Source: Loxodes magnus (lineage: Eukaryota > Ciliophora > Karyorelictea > Loxodida > Loxodidae). From it: 64,000 nt of DNA. The position numbers and the translations under genes were made by a program. Location of the stretch: assembly GCA_946699065.1 (NCBI GenBank), contig CAMPDV010001784.1:28022-92021 (forward strand), in the 5' to 3' direction. The notes under the pieces are model-generated. The model did not search any database. It saw nothing but the letters and a program-made list of their open reading frames with translations, and was not told the DNA's origin. Below are positions 1 through 12,816 of this stretch, in pieces (position 1 is the stretch's first letter; each line of letters starts with the position of its first letter).

Positions 1-82
1 TAGAAAAGTGAGGAAGTAAAGTAAGGAAAGAAGATAGAATTACAGCTTTTAGAGTTACTAAAACTTAGAGATAAAAAGTATT
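1..82 (+). repeat. 82-bp deleted B monomer (B with a 10-bp tail deletion)
   Basis: This unit starts as a normal B unit but its tail reads GATAAAAAGTATTT instead of GATAAAAAGAAGTTATAAG followed by TATT. Ten bases are missing between two AAG direct repeats, so the end matches an A unit carrying GTAAAAAGTATT. The same rare unit recurs at about 9,482 and at 11,569, each time followed by the same neighbours, which makes it a good marker for segments copied from one another. A slipped-strand deletion between the AAG repeats, or recombination between a B and an A tail, would both explain it. Confidence 0.85.
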
Positions 83-1248
83 TAGAAAAGTGAAGAAGTA
101 AAGTAAGAAAAGAAGATAGAATTTCAGTTTTAAGGAGTATGCTTTGAGAAGTAATAAGTATTTTGAAAAGTGAAGAAGTGAAGTAAGAAAAGAAGATAGA
201 ATTTCAGTTTTAAGGAGTATGCTTTGAGAAGTAAAATTATTTTGAAAAGTGAAGAAGTGAAGTAAGGAAAGAAGATAGAATTACAGCTTTTAGAGTTACT
301 AAAACTTAGAGATAAAAAGAAGTTATAAGTATTTAGAAAAGTGATGAAGTAAAGTAAGGAAAGAAGATAGAATTTCAGTTTTAATGAGTATGCTTTGAGA
401 AGTAAAAAGTATTTAGAAAATTGAAGAAGTAAAGTAAGAAAAGAAGATAGAATTTCAGTTTTAAGGAGTATGCTTTGAGAAGTAATAAGTATTTTGAAAA
501 GTGAAGAAGTGAAGTAAGAAAAGAAGATAGAATTTCAGTTTTAAGGAGTATGCTTTGAGAAGTAATAAGTATTTTGAAAAGTGAAGAAGTGAAGTAAGGA
601 AAGAAGATAGAATTACAGCTTTTAGAGTTACTAAAACTTAGAGATAAATAGAAGTTATAAGTATTTAGAAAAGTGAGGAAGTAAAGTAAGGAAAGAAGAT
701 AGAATTTTAGTTTTAAGGAGTATGCTTTGAGAAGTAAAAAGTATTTAGAAAAGGGAAGAAGTAAAGTAAGAAAAGAAGATAGAATTTCAGTTTTAAGGAG
801 TATGCTTTGAGAAGTAAAAAGTATTTTGAAAAGTGAAGAAGTGAAGTAAGAAAAGAAGATAGAATTTCAGTTTTAAGGAGTATGCTTTGAGAAGTAATAA
901 GTATTTTGAAAAGTGAAGAAGTGAAGTAAGGAAAGAAGATAGAATTACAGCTTTTAGAGTTACTTAAACTTAGAGATAAAAAGAAGTTATAAGTATTTAG
1001 AAAAGTGAGAAAGTAAAGTAAGGAAAGAAGATAGAATTTCAGTTTTAAGGAGTATACTTTGAGAAGTAAAAAGTATTTAGAAAAGGGAAGAAGTAAAGTA
1101 AGAAAAGAAGATAGAATTTCAGTTTTAAGGAGTATGCTTTGAGAAGTAATAAGTATTTAGAAAAGTGAGGAAGTGAAGTAAGAAAAGAAGATAGAATTTC
1201 AGTTTTAAGGAGTATGCTTTGAGAAGTAATAAGTATTTTGAAAAGTGA
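1..1248 (+). repeat. Segmental duplication, copy 1 (partner 11,569-12,816)
   Basis: This segment matches 11,569-12,816 at a constant offset of 11,568 bp. The match includes several rare variants in the same order: the 82-bp deleted B unit, a GTAAAATTATTTT junction, a GTGATGAAG head, an AAAATTGAAG head, a GAATTTTAG tail and a GTATACTTTG tail. By eye I found one base difference, near 12,006 (AGTAAAAAAAG instead of AGTAAGAAAAG). The match stops where copy 1 has GTGAAGAAG and copy 2 GTGAGAAAG. Its left end lies outside the window. A shorter third copy, about 570 bp, starts at 9,482 with a few more differences. Confidence 0.88.
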
Positions 1249-1380
1249 AGAAGTGAAGTAAGAAAACATGATAGAATTACAGCTTTTAGAAGTATGCTTT
1301 GAGAAGTAATAAGTATTTTGAAAAGTGAAGAAGTGCAGTAAGGAAACATGATAGAATTACAGCTTTTAGAGTTACTAAAA

Positions 1381-3008
1381 CTTAAGGATAAAAAGAAGTT
1401 ATAAGTATTTAGAAAAGCGAGGAAATAAAGTAAGGAAAGAAGTTAGAATTACAGCTTTTAGAGTTACTAAAACTTAGAGATAAAAAGAAGTTATAAGTAT
1501 TTAGAAAAGTGAGGAAGTAAAGTAAAGAAAGAAGATAGAATTACAGCTTTTAGAGTTACTAAAACTTAGAGATAAAAAGAAGTAATAAGTATTTTGAAAA
1601 GTGAAGAAGTGAAGTAAGAAAAGAAGATAGAATTACAGCTTTTAGAGTTACTAAAACTTAGAGATAAAAAGAAGTTATACGTATTTAGAAAGAAAGGAAG
1701 TAAAGTAAGGAAAGAAGTTAGAATTACAGCTTTTAGAGTTACTAAAACTTAGAGATAAAAAGAAGTTATACGTATTTAGAAAGAAAGGAAGTAAAGTAAG
1801 GAAAGAAGTTAGAATTACAGCTTTTAGAGTTACTTAAACTTAGAGATAAAAAGAAGTTATAAGTATTTAGAAAAGTGAGAAAGTAAAGTAAGGAAAGAAG
1901 TTAGAATTACAGCTTTTAGAGTTACTAAAACTTAGAGATAAAAAGAAGTTATAAGTATTTAGAAAAGTGAGAAAGTAAAGTAAGGAAAGAAGATAGAATT
2001 ACAGCTTTTAGAATTATTTAAACTTAGAGATAAAAAGAAGTTATAAGTATTTAGAAAAGTGAGGAAGTAAAGTAAGGAAAGAAGATAGAATTACAGCTTT
2101 TGGAGTTACTAAAACTTAGAGATAAAAAGAAGTTATAAGTATTTAGAAAAGTGAGGAAGTAAAGTAAGGAAAGAAGATAGAATTTCAGTTTTAATGAGTA
2201 TGCTTTGAGAAGTAAAAAGTATTTAGAAAAGTGAAGAAGTAAAGTAAGAAAAGAAGATAGAATTTCAGTTTTAAGGAGTATGCTTTGAGAAGTAATAAGT
2301 ATTTTGAAAAGTGAAGAAGTGCAGTAAGGAAACATGATAGAATTACAGCTTTTAGAGTTACTAAAACTTAAGGATAAAAAGAAGTTATAAGTATTTAGAA
2401 AAGCGAGGAAATAAAGTAAGGAAAGAAGTTAGAATTACAGCTTTTAGAGTTACTAAAACTTAGAGATAAAAAGAAGTTATAAGTATTTAGAAAAGTGAGA
2501 AAGTAAAGTAAGGAAAGAAGATAGAATTACAGCTTTTAGAGTTACTTAAACTTAGAGATAAAAAGAAGTTATAAGTATTTAGAAAAGTGAGAAAGTAAAG
2601 TAAGGAAAGAAGATAGAATTTCAGCTTTTAGAATTATTTAAACTTAGAGATAAAAAGAAGTTATAAGTATTTAGAAAAGTGAGAAAGTAAAGTAAGGAAA
2701 GAAGATAGAATTACAGCTTTTAGAGTTACTAAAACTTAGAGATAAAAAGAAGTTATACGTATTTAGAAAGAAAGGAAGTAAAGTAAGGAAAGAAGTTAGA
2801 ATTACAGCTTTTAGAGTTACTAAAACTTAGAGATAAAAAGAAGTAATAAGTATTTTGAAAAGTGAAGAAGTGAAGTAAGGAAAGAAGATAGAATTACAGC
2901 TTTTAGAGTTACTAAAACTTAGAGATAAAAAGAAGTTATACGTATTTAGAAAGAAAGGAAGTAAAGTAAGGAAAGAAGTTAGAATTACAGCTTTTAGAGT
3001 TACTAAAA
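1381..3008 (+). repeat. 1,628-bp tandem duplication, copy 1
   Basis: This block and the next one (3,009-4,636) match at a constant offset of 1,628 bp without a difference in the parts I compared. They abut directly, so this is a true tandem duplication. Shared markers are CTTAAGGATAAA followed by AAGCGAGGAAATAAAG, an in-register CATGATAG unit, a TTTTGGAGTTAC unit and two GAATTATTTAAAC units. The left homology reaches back to about 1,351, so the exact breakpoint is ambiguous within one monomer. Identical copies suggest a recent event, or an assembly duplication. Confidence 0.9.
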
Positions 3009-4636
3009 CTTAAGGATAAAAAGAAGTTATAAGTATTTAGAAAAGCGAGGAAATAAAGTAAGGAAAGAAGTTAGAATTACAGCTTTTAGAGTTACTAAAA
3101 CTTAGAGATAAAAAGAAGTTATAAGTATTTAGAAAAGTGAGGAAGTAAAGTAAAGAAAGAAGATAGAATTACAGCTTTTAGAGTTACTAAAACTTAGAGA
3201 TAAAAAGAAGTAATAAGTATTTTGAAAAGTGAAGAAGTGAAGTAAGAAAAGAAGATAGAATTACAGCTTTTAGAGTTACTAAAACTTAGAGATAAAAAGA
3301 AGTTATACGTATTTAGAAAGAAAGGAAGTAAAGTAAGGAAAGAAGTTAGAATTACAGCTTTTAGAGTTACTAAAACTTAGAGATAAAAAGAAGTTATACG
3401 TATTTAGAAAGAAAGGAAGTAAAGTAAGGAAAGAAGTTAGAATTACAGCTTTTAGAGTTACTTAAACTTAGAGATAAAAAGAAGTTATAAGTATTTAGAA
3501 AAGTGAGAAAGTAAAGTAAGGAAAGAAGTTAGAATTACAGCTTTTAGAGTTACTAAAACTTAGAGATAAAAAGAAGTTATAAGTATTTAGAAAAGTGAGA
3601 AAGTAAAGTAAGGAAAGAAGATAGAATTACAGCTTTTAGAATTATTTAAACTTAGAGATAAAAAGAAGTTATAAGTATTTAGAAAAGTGAGGAAGTAAAG
3701 TAAGGAAAGAAGATAGAATTACAGCTTTTGGAGTTACTAAAACTTAGAGATAAAAAGAAGTTATAAGTATTTAGAAAAGTGAGGAAGTAAAGTAAGGAAA
3801 GAAGATAGAATTTCAGTTTTAATGAGTATGCTTTGAGAAGTAAAAAGTATTTAGAAAAGTGAAGAAGTAAAGTAAGAAAAGAAGATAGAATTTCAGTTTT
3901 AAGGAGTATGCTTTGAGAAGTAATAAGTATTTTGAAAAGTGAAGAAGTGCAGTAAGGAAACATGATAGAATTACAGCTTTTAGAGTTACTAAAACTTAAG
4001 GATAAAAAGAAGTTATAAGTATTTAGAAAAGCGAGGAAATAAAGTAAGGAAAGAAGTTAGAATTACAGCTTTTAGAGTTACTAAAACTTAGAGATAAAAA
4101 GAAGTTATAAGTATTTAGAAAAGTGAGAAAGTAAAGTAAGGAAAGAAGATAGAATTACAGCTTTTAGAGTTACTTAAACTTAGAGATAAAAAGAAGTTAT
4201 AAGTATTTAGAAAAGTGAGAAAGTAAAGTAAGGAAAGAAGATAGAATTTCAGCTTTTAGAATTATTTAAACTTAGAGATAAAAAGAAGTTATAAGTATTT
4301 AGAAAAGTGAGAAAGTAAAGTAAGGAAAGAAGATAGAATTACAGCTTTTAGAGTTACTAAAACTTAGAGATAAAAAGAAGTTATACGTATTTAGAAAGAA
4401 AGGAAGTAAAGTAAGGAAAGAAGTTAGAATTACAGCTTTTAGAGTTACTAAAACTTAGAGATAAAAAGAAGTAATAAGTATTTTGAAAAGTGAAGAAGTG
4501 AAGTAAGGAAAGAAGATAGAATTACAGCTTTTAGAGTTACTAAAACTTAGAGATAAAAAGAAGTTATACGTATTTAGAAAGAAAGGAAGTAAAGTAAGGA
4601 AAGAAGTTAGAATTACAGCTTTTAGAGTTACTAAAA
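3009..4636 (+). repeat. 1,628-bp tandem duplication, copy 2
   Basis: Second copy of 1,381-3,008. Identity is lost just after 4,636, where this copy continues with CTTAGAGATAAA while the start of the repeat has CTTAAGGATAAA. A partial third copy of its middle part, about 380 bp, begins near 5,240 and shares the same run of A units; it then jumps to the beginning of the repeat near 5,650 (AAGCGAGGAAATAAAG), so a later rearrangement joined two points of the same duplicated unit. Confidence 0.9.
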
Positions 4637-6659
4637 CTTAGAGATAAAAAGAAGTTATAAGTATTTAGAAAAGTGAGAAAGTAAAATAAGGAAAGAAGAT
4701 AGAATTACAGCTTTTAGAGTTACTAAAACTTAGAGATAAAAAGAAGTTATAAGTATTTTGAAAAGTGAGAAAGTAAAGTAAGGAAAGAAGATAGAATTAC
4801 AGCTTTTAGAGTTACTAAAACTTAGAGATAAAAAGAAGTTATACGTATTTAGAAAAGTGAGAAAGTAAAGAAAAGAAAGAAGATAGAATTACAGCTTTTA
4901 GAGTTACTAAAACTTAGAGATAAAAAGAAGTTATAAGTATTTAGAAAAGTGAGAAAGTAAAGTAAGGAAAGAAGATAGAATTACAGCTTTTAGAATTACT
5001 AAAACTTAGAGATAAAAAGAAGTTATAAGTATTTAGAAAAGTGAGGAAGTAAAGTAAGAAAAAAGATAGAATTACAGCTTTTAGAGTTACTAAAACTTAA
5101 GGATAAAAAGAAGTTATAAGTATTTAGAAAAGTGAGAAAGTAAAGTAAGGAAAGAAGATAGAATTTCAGCTTTTAGAATTATTTAAACTTAGAGATAAAA
5201 AGAAGTTATAAGTATTTAGAAAAGTGAGGAAGTAAAGTAAGGAAAGAAGATAGAATTACAGCTTTTAGAATTATTTAAACTTAGAGATAAAAAGAAGTTA
5301 TAAGTATTTAGAAAAGTGAGGAAGTAAAGTAAGGAAAGAAGATAGAATTACAGCTTTTGGAGTTACTAAAACTTAGAGATAAAAAGAAGTTATAAGTATT
5401 TAGAAAAGTGAGGAAGTAAAGTAAGGAAAGAAGATAGAATTTCAGTTTTAATGAGTATGCTTTGAGAAGTAAAAAGTATTTAGAAAAGTGAAGAAGTAAA
5501 GTAAGAAAAGAAGATAGAATTTCAGTTTTAAGGAGTATGCTTTGAGAAGTAATAAGTATTTTGAAAAGTGAAGAAGTGCAGTAAGGAAACATGATAGAAT
5601 TACAGCTTTTAGAGTTACTAAAACTTAGAGATAAAAAGAAGTTATAAGTATTTAGAAAAGCGAGGAAATAAAGTAAGGAAAGAAGTTAGAATTACAGCTT
5701 TTAGAGTTACTAAAACTTAGAGATAAAAAGAAGTTATAAGTATTTAGAAAAGTGAGGAAGTAAAGTAAAGAAAGAAGATAGAATTACAGCTTTTAGAGTT
5801 ACTAAAACTTAGAGATAAAAAGAAGTAATAAGTATTTTGAAAAGTGAAGAAGTGAAGTAAGGAAAGAAGATAGAATTACAGCTTTTAGAGTTACTAAAAC
5901 TTAGAGATAAAAAGAAGTTATACGTATTTAGAAAGAAAGGAAGTAAAGTAAGGAAAGAAGTTAGAATTACAGCTTTTAGAGTTACTAAAACTTAGAGATA
6001 AAAAGAAGTTATAAGTATTTAGAAAAGTGAGGAAGTAAAGTAAGGAAAGAAGTTAGAATTACAGCTTTTAGAGTTACTTAAACTTAGAGATAAAAAGAAG
6101 TTATAAGTATTTAGAAAAGTGAGAAAGTAAAGTAAGGAAAGAAGTTAGAATTACAGCTTTTAGAGTTACTAAAACTTAGAGATAAAAAGAAGTTATACGT
6201 ATTTAGAAAGAAAGGAAGTAAAGTAAGGAAAGAAGATAGAATTACAGCTTTTAGAGTTACTAAAACTTAGAGATAAAAAGAAGTTATAAGTATTTAGAAA
6301 AGTGAGAAAGTAAAGTAAGGAAAGAAGATAGAATTTCAGCTTTTAGAATTACTAAAACTTAGAGATAAAAAGAAGTTATAAGTATTTAGAAAAGTGAGGA
6401 AGTAAAATAAGGAAAGAAGATAGAATTACAGCTTTTAGAGTTACTTAAACTTAGAGATAAAAAGAAGTTATAAGTATTTTGAAAAGTGAGAAAGTAAAGT
6501 AAGGAAAGAAGATAGAATTACAGCTTTTAGAGTTACTAAAACTTAGAGATAAAAAGAAGTTATAAGTATTTACAAAAGTGAGGAAGTAAAGTAAGGAAAG
6601 AAGATAGAATTACAGTTTTTAGAGTTACTTAAACTTAGAGATAAAAAGAAGTTATAAGT

Positions 6660-7228
6660 ATTTAGAAAAGTGAAGAAGTAAAGTAAGAAAAGAAGATAGA
6701 ATTTCAGTTTTAAGGAGTATGCTTTGAGAAGTTATAAGTATTTAGAAAAGTGAGGAAGTAAAGTAAGAAAAGAAGATAGAATTACAGCTTTTAGAGTTGA
6801 TAAAACTTAGAGATAAAAAGAAGTTATAAGTATTTAGAAAAGTGAGAAAGTAAAGTAAAGAAAGAAGATAGAATTACAGCATTTAGAGTTACTAAAACTT
6901 AGAGATAAAAAGAAGTTATACGTATTTAGAAAAGTGAGAAAGTAAAGTAAGGAAATAAGATAGAATTACAGCTTTTAGAGTTACTAAAACTCAGAGATAA
7001 AAAGAAGTTATAAGTATTTAGAAAAGTGAGAAAGTAAAGTAAGGAAAGAAGATAGAATTACAGCTTTTAGAGTTACTTAAACTTAGAGATAAAAAGAAGT
7101 AATAAGTATTTAGAAAAGTGAGGAAGTAAAGTAAGAAAAAAAGATAGACTTACAGCTTTTAGAGTTACTTAAACTTAGAGATAAAAAGAAGTTATAAGTA
7201 TTTAGAAAAGTGAGAAAGTAAAGTAAAG
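6660..7228 (+). repeat. Marker-rich B block recurring at 29.1, 33.6 and 38.1 kb
   Basis: This run of B units carries a rare series of variants: GAGTTGATAAAAC, ACAGCATTTAGAG, GGAAATAAGATAG, AAAACTCAGAG and, at its end, AAAAAAGATAGACTTAC. The same series in the same order recurs about 22,326, 26,879 and 31,353 bp further on. The 38.1-kb copy lacks the last marker. A partial copy at 23.77-23.88 kb has only the first two. Such a shared series is far more likely to be copied as a block than to arise independently. The start near 6,660 is approximate. Confidence 0.82.
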
Positions 7229-7320
7229 AAAGAAGATAGAATTTCAGCTTTTAGAATTATTTAAACTTAGAGATAAAAAGAAGTTATAAGTATTTAGAAA
7301 AGTGAAGAAGTGAAGTAAGG

Positions 7321-8330
7321 AAAGAAGATAGAATTACAGCTTTTAGAGTTACTAAAACTTAGAGATAAAAAGAAGTTATAAGTATTTAGAAAGAAAGGAA
7401 GTAAAGTAAGGAAAGAAGTTAGAATTACAGCTTTTAGAGTTACTAAAACTTAGAGATAAAAAGAAGTTATACGTATTTAGAAAGAAAGGAAGTAAAGTAA
7501 GGAAAGAAGTTAGAATTACAGCTTTTAGAGTTACTAAAACTTAGAGATAAAAAGAAGTAATAAGTATTTTGAAAAGTGAAGAAGTGAAGTAAGGAAAGAA
7601 GTTAGAATTACAGCTTTTAGAGTTACTAAAACTTAGAGATAAAAAGAAGTTATACGTATTTAGAAAGAAAGGAAGTAAAGTAAGGAAAGAAGATAGAATT
7701 ACAGCTTTTAGAGTTACTAAAACTTAGAGATAAAAAGAAGTTATAAGTATTTAGAAAGAAAGGAAGTAAAGTAAGGAAAGAAGTTAGAATTACAGCTTTT
7801 AGAGTTACTTAAACTTAGAGATAAAAAGAAGTTATAAGTATTTAGAAAAGTGAGAAAGTAAAGTAAGGAAAGAAGATAGAATTTCAGTTTTAATGAGTAT
7901 GCTTTGAGAAGTAAAAAGTATTTAGAAAAGTGAAGAAGTAAAGTAAGAAAAGAAGATAGAATTTCAGTTTTAAGGAGTATGCTTTGAGAAGTAATAAGTA
8001 TTTTGAAAAGTGAAGAAGTGAAGTAAGAAAAAAAGATAGAATTTCAGTTTTAAGGAGTATGCTTTGAGAAGTAATAAGTATATTGAAAAGTGAAGAAGTG
8101 AAGTAAGAAAAGAAGATAGAATTACAGCTTTTAGAGTTACTAAAACTTAGAGATAAATAGAAGTTATAAGTATTTAGAAAAGTGAGGAAGTAAAGTAAGG
8201 AAAGAAGATAGAATTTCAGTTTTAAGGAGTATGCTTTGAGAAGTAAAAAGTATTTAGAAAAGGGAAGAAGTAAAGTAAGAAAAGAAGATAGAATTTCAGT
8301 TTTAAGGAGTATGCTTTGAGAAGTAATAAG
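7321..8330 (+). repeat. Long-range duplicated segment (partner 41,192-42,201)
   Basis: About 1 kb of mixed B and A units matches 41,192-42,201 at a constant offset of 33,871 bp, and partly 38,742-39,607 at offset 31,421. Shared landmarks are ATAAGTATTTAGAAAG, the ordered TTATACG and AGTAATAAG junctions, a GTATATTGAAAAG junction and a GATAAATAGAAG tail. One visible difference is TATTTAGAAAAG here against TATTTTGAAAAG near 39,265. The partners lie 31-34 kb apart, so this copying is not a simple neighbouring duplication, or it is an old one spread by later growth of the array. Confidence 0.8.
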
Positions 8331-11041
8331 TATTTTGAAAAGTGAAGAAGTGAAGTAAGAAAAGAAGATAGAATTACAGCTTTTAGAGTTACTAAAACTT
8401 AGAGATAAAAAGAAGTTATACGTATTTAGAAAGAAAGGAAGTAAAGTAAGGAAAGAAGATAGAATTTCAGCTTTTAGAATTACTAAAACTTAGAGATAAA
8501 AAGAAGTTAAAAGTATTTAGAAAAGTAAGGAAGTAAAGTAAGAAAAGAAGATAGAATTACAGCTTTTAGAGTTACTAAAACTTGAGGATGAAAAGAAGTT
8601 ATAAGTATTTAGAAAAGTGAGGAAGTAAAGTAAGGAAAGAAGATAGAATTTCAGCTTTTAGAATTACTTAAACTTAGAGATAAAAAGAAGTTATAAGTAT
8701 TTAGAAAAGTGAGAAAGTAAAGTAAGGAAAGAAGATAGAATTACAGCTTTTAGAGTTACTTAAACTAAGAGATAAAAAGAAGTTATAAGTATTTAGAAAA
8801 GTGAGGAAGTAAAGTAAGGAAAGAAGATAGAATTTCAGTTTTAATGAGTATGCTTTGAGAAGTAAAAAGTATTTAGAAAAGTGAAGAAGTAAAGTAAGAA
8901 AAGAAGATAGAATTTCAGTTTTAAGGAGTATGCTTTGAGAAGTAATAAGTATTTTGAAAAGTGAAGAAGTGAAGTAAGAAAAGAAGATAGAATTTCAGTT
9001 TTAAGGAGTATGCTTTGAGAAGTAAAAAGTATTAAGAAAAGTGAAGAAGTAAAGTAAGAAAAGAAGATAGAATTTCAGTTTTAAGGAGTATGCTTTGAGA
9101 AGTTATAAGTATTTAGAAAAGTGAGGAAGTAAAGTAAGAAAAGAAGATAGAATTACAGCTTTTAGAGTTACTAAAACTTAGAGATAAAAAGAAGTTATAA
9201 GTATTTAGAAAAGTGAGAAAGTAAAGTAAGAAAAGAAGATAGAATTACAGCTTTTAGAGTTACTAAAACTTAGAGATAAAAAGAAGTTATACGTATTTAG
9301 AAAAGTGAGAAAGTAAAGTAAAGAAAGAAGTTAGAATTACAGCTTTTAGAGTTACTAAAACTTAGAGATAAAAAGAAGTTATAAGTATTTAGAAAAGTGA
9401 GGAAGTAAAGTAAGGAAAGAAGATAGAATTACAGCTTTTAGAGTTACTAAAACTTAGAGATAAAAAGAAGTTATAAGTATTTAGAAAAGTGAGGAAGTAA
9501 AGTAAGGAAAGAAGTTAGAATTACAGCTTTTAGAGTTACTAAAACTTAGAGATAAAAAGTATTTAGAAAAGTGAAGAAGTAAAGTAAGAAAAGAAGATAG
9601 AATTTCAGTTTTAAGGAGTATGCTTTGAGAAGTAATAAGTATTTTGAAAAGTGAAGAAGTGAAGTAAGAAAAGAAGATAGAATTTCAGTTTTAAGGAGTA
9701 TGCTTTGAGAAGTAAAATTATTTTGAAAAGTGAAGAAGTGAAGTAAGGAAAGAAGATAGAATTACAGCTTTTAGAGTTACTAAAACTTAGAGATAAAAAG
9801 AAGTTATAAGTATTTAGAAAAGTGATGAAGTAAAGTAAGGAAAGAAGATAGAATTTCAGTTTTAATGAGTATGCTTTGAGAAGTAAAAAGTATTTAGAAA
9901 AGTGAAGAAGTAAAGTAAGAAAAGAAGATAGAATTTCAGTTTTAAGGAGTATGCTTTGAGAAGTAATAAGTATTTTGAAAAGTGAAGAAGTGAAGTAAGA
10001 AAAAAAGATAGAATTTCAGTTTTAAGGAGTATGCTTTGAGAAGTAATAAGTATATTGAAAAGTGAAGAAGTGAAGTAAGGAAAGAAGATAGAATTACAGC
10101 TTTTAGAGTTACTAAAACTTAGAGATAAAAAGAAGTTATAAGTATTTAGAAAAGTGAGAAAGTAAAGTAAGGAAAGAAGATAGAATTACAGCTTTTAGAG
10201 TTACTAAAACTTAGAGATAAAAAGAAGTAAAAAGTATTAAGAAAATTGAAGAAGTGAAGTAAGGAAAGAAGATAGAATTACAGCTTTTAGAGTTACTAAA
10301 ACTTAGAGATAAATAGAAGTTATAAGTATTTAGAAAAGTGAGAAAGTAAAGTAAAGAAAGAAGATAGAATTACAGCTTTTAGAGTTACTAAAACTTAGAG
10401 ATAAAAAGAAGTTATAAGTATTTAGAAAAGTGAGGAAGTAAAGTAAGGAAAGAAGTTAGAATTACAGCTTTTAGAGTTACTTAAACTTAGAGATAAAAAG
10501 AAGTTATAAGTATTTAGAAAAGTGAGAAAGTAAAGTAAGGAAAGAAGTTAGAATTACAGCTTTTAGAGTTACTAAAACTTAGAGATAAAAAGAAGTTATA
10601 CGTATTTAGAAAGAAAGGAAGTAAAGTAAGGAAAGAAGATAGAATTACAGCTTTTAGAGTTACTAAAACTTAGAGATAAAAAGAAGTTATAAGTATTTAG
10701 AAAAGTGAGAAAGTAAAGTAAGGAAAGAAGATAGAATTACAGCTTTTAGAATTACTAAAACTTAGAGATAAAAAGAAGTTATAAGTATTTAGAAAAGTGA
10801 GAAAATTAAGTAAAGAAAGAAGATAGAATTACAGCTTTTAGAGTTACTAAAACTTAGAGATAAAAAGAAGTTATAAGTATTTAGAAAAGTGAGGAAGTAA
10901 AGTAAGGAAAGAAGATAGAATTTCAGTTTTAATGAGTATGCTTTGAGAAGTAAAAAGTATTTAGAAAAGTGAAGAAGTAAAGTAAGAAAAGAAGATAGAA
11001 TTTCAGTTTTAAGGAGTATGCTTTGAGAAGTAATAAGTATT

Positions 11042-11121
11042 TTGAAAAGTGAAGAAGTGAAGTAAGAAAAGAAGATAGAATTTCAGTTTTAAGGAGTATG
11101 CTTTGAGAAGTAATAAGTATT
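11042..11121 (+). repeat. Representative A monomer (80 bp)
   Basis: An A unit consists of the common 31-bp head, then AGATAGAATTTCAGTTTTAA and a tail that includes GGAGTATGCTTTGAGAAGT and ends AATAAGTATT. The period is exactly 80 bp in long A runs. The frequent variants are the first three bases (TAG or TTG), GTAAAG or GTGAAG in the head, AAGGAG or AATGAG in the tail, and AATAAG or AAAAAG near the end. Eighty is not a multiple of three, so a reading frame only returns after three units. Confidence 0.95.
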
Positions 11122-11568
11122 TTGAAAAGTGAAGAAGTAAAGTAAGAAAAGAAGATAGAATTTCAGTTTTAAGGAGTATGCTTTGAGAAGTTATAAGTAT
11201 TTAGAAAAGTGAGGAAGTAAAGTAAGAAAAGAAGATAGAATTACAGCTTTTAGAGTTACTAAAACTTAGAGATAAAAAGAAGTTATAAGTATTTAGAAAA
11301 GTGAGAAAGTAAAGTAAGAAAAGAAGATAGAATTACAGCTTTTAGAGTTACTAAAACTTAGAGATAAAAAGAAGTTATAAGTATTTAGAAAGAAAGGAAG
11401 TAAAGTAAGGAAAGAAGTTAGAATTACAGCTTTTAGAGTTACTAAAACTTAGAGATAAAAAGAAGTTATAAGTATTTAGAAAAGTGAGGAAGTAAAGTAA
11501 GGAAAGAAGATAGAATTACAGCTTTTAGAGTTACTAAAACTTAGAGATAAAAAGAAGTTATAAGTATT

Positions 11569-12816
11569 TAGAAAAGTGAGGAAGTAAAGTAAGGAAAGAA
11601 GATAGAATTACAGCTTTTAGAGTTACTAAAACTTAGAGATAAAAAGTATTTAGAAAAGTGAAGAAGTAAAGTAAGAAAAGAAGATAGAATTTCAGTTTTA
11701 AGGAGTATGCTTTGAGAAGTAATAAGTATTTTGAAAAGTGAAGAAGTGAAGTAAGAAAAGAAGATAGAATTTCAGTTTTAAGGAGTATGCTTTGAGAAGT
11801 AAAATTATTTTGAAAAGTGAAGAAGTGAAGTAAGGAAAGAAGATAGAATTACAGCTTTTAGAGTTACTAAAACTTAGAGATAAAAAGAAGTTATAAGTAT
11901 TTAGAAAAGTGATGAAGTAAAGTAAGGAAAGAAGATAGAATTTCAGTTTTAATGAGTATGCTTTGAGAAGTAAAAAGTATTTAGAAAATTGAAGAAGTAA
12001 AGTAAAAAAAGAAGATAGAATTTCAGTTTTAAGGAGTATGCTTTGAGAAGTAATAAGTATTTTGAAAAGTGAAGAAGTGAAGTAAGAAAAGAAGATAGAA
12101 TTTCAGTTTTAAGGAGTATGCTTTGAGAAGTAATAAGTATTTTGAAAAGTGAAGAAGTGAAGTAAGGAAAGAAGATAGAATTACAGCTTTTAGAGTTACT
12201 AAAACTTAGAGATAAATAGAAGTTATAAGTATTTAGAAAAGTGAGGAAGTAAAGTAAGGAAAGAAGATAGAATTTTAGTTTTAAGGAGTATGCTTTGAGA
12301 AGTAAAAAGTATTTAGAAAAGGGAAGAAGTAAAGTAAGAAAAGAAGATAGAATTTCAGTTTTAAGGAGTATGCTTTGAGAAGTAAAAAGTATTTTGAAAA
12401 GTGAAGAAGTGAAGTAAGAAAAGAAGATAGAATTTCAGTTTTAAGGAGTATGCTTTGAGAAGTAATAAGTATTTTGAAAAGTGAAGAAGTGAAGTAAGGA
12501 AAGAAGATAGAATTACAGCTTTTAGAGTTACTTAAACTTAGAGATAAAAAGAAGTTATAAGTATTTAGAAAAGTGAGAAAGTAAAGTAAGGAAAGAAGAT
12601 AGAATTTCAGTTTTAAGGAGTATACTTTGAGAAGTAAAAAGTATTTAGAAAAGGGAAGAAGTAAAGTAAGAAAAGAAGATAGAATTTCAGTTTTAAGGAG
12701 TATGCTTTGAGAAGTAATAAGTATTTAGAAAAGTGAGGAAGTGAAGTAAGAAAAGAAGATAGAATTTCAGTTTTAAGGAGTATGCTTTGAGAAGTAATAA
12801 GTATTTTGAAAAGTGA
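11569..12816 (+). repeat. Segmental duplication, copy 2 (partner 1-1,248)
   Basis: Partner of the segment at the left window edge, with the same ordered rare variants and one visible base difference near 12,006. After 12,816 it continues with B units of the GTGAGAAAG type, whereas copy 1 continues with A units carrying CATGATAG. Confidence 0.88.

Noticed and set aside
1045..5592. Short minus-strand open reading frames of 74-94 codons (for example 1,045-1,269, 2,051-2,335, 3,679-3,963, 5,308-5,592)
   Set aside because: They are Phe/Leu/Ser/Lys-rich translations of the pyrimidine-rich strand and span about three 80-bp units (240 bp is a multiple of three). Identical copies result from segment duplication. 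Neighbouring units of the same sequence are not open, and no promoter or codon pattern supports a gene.
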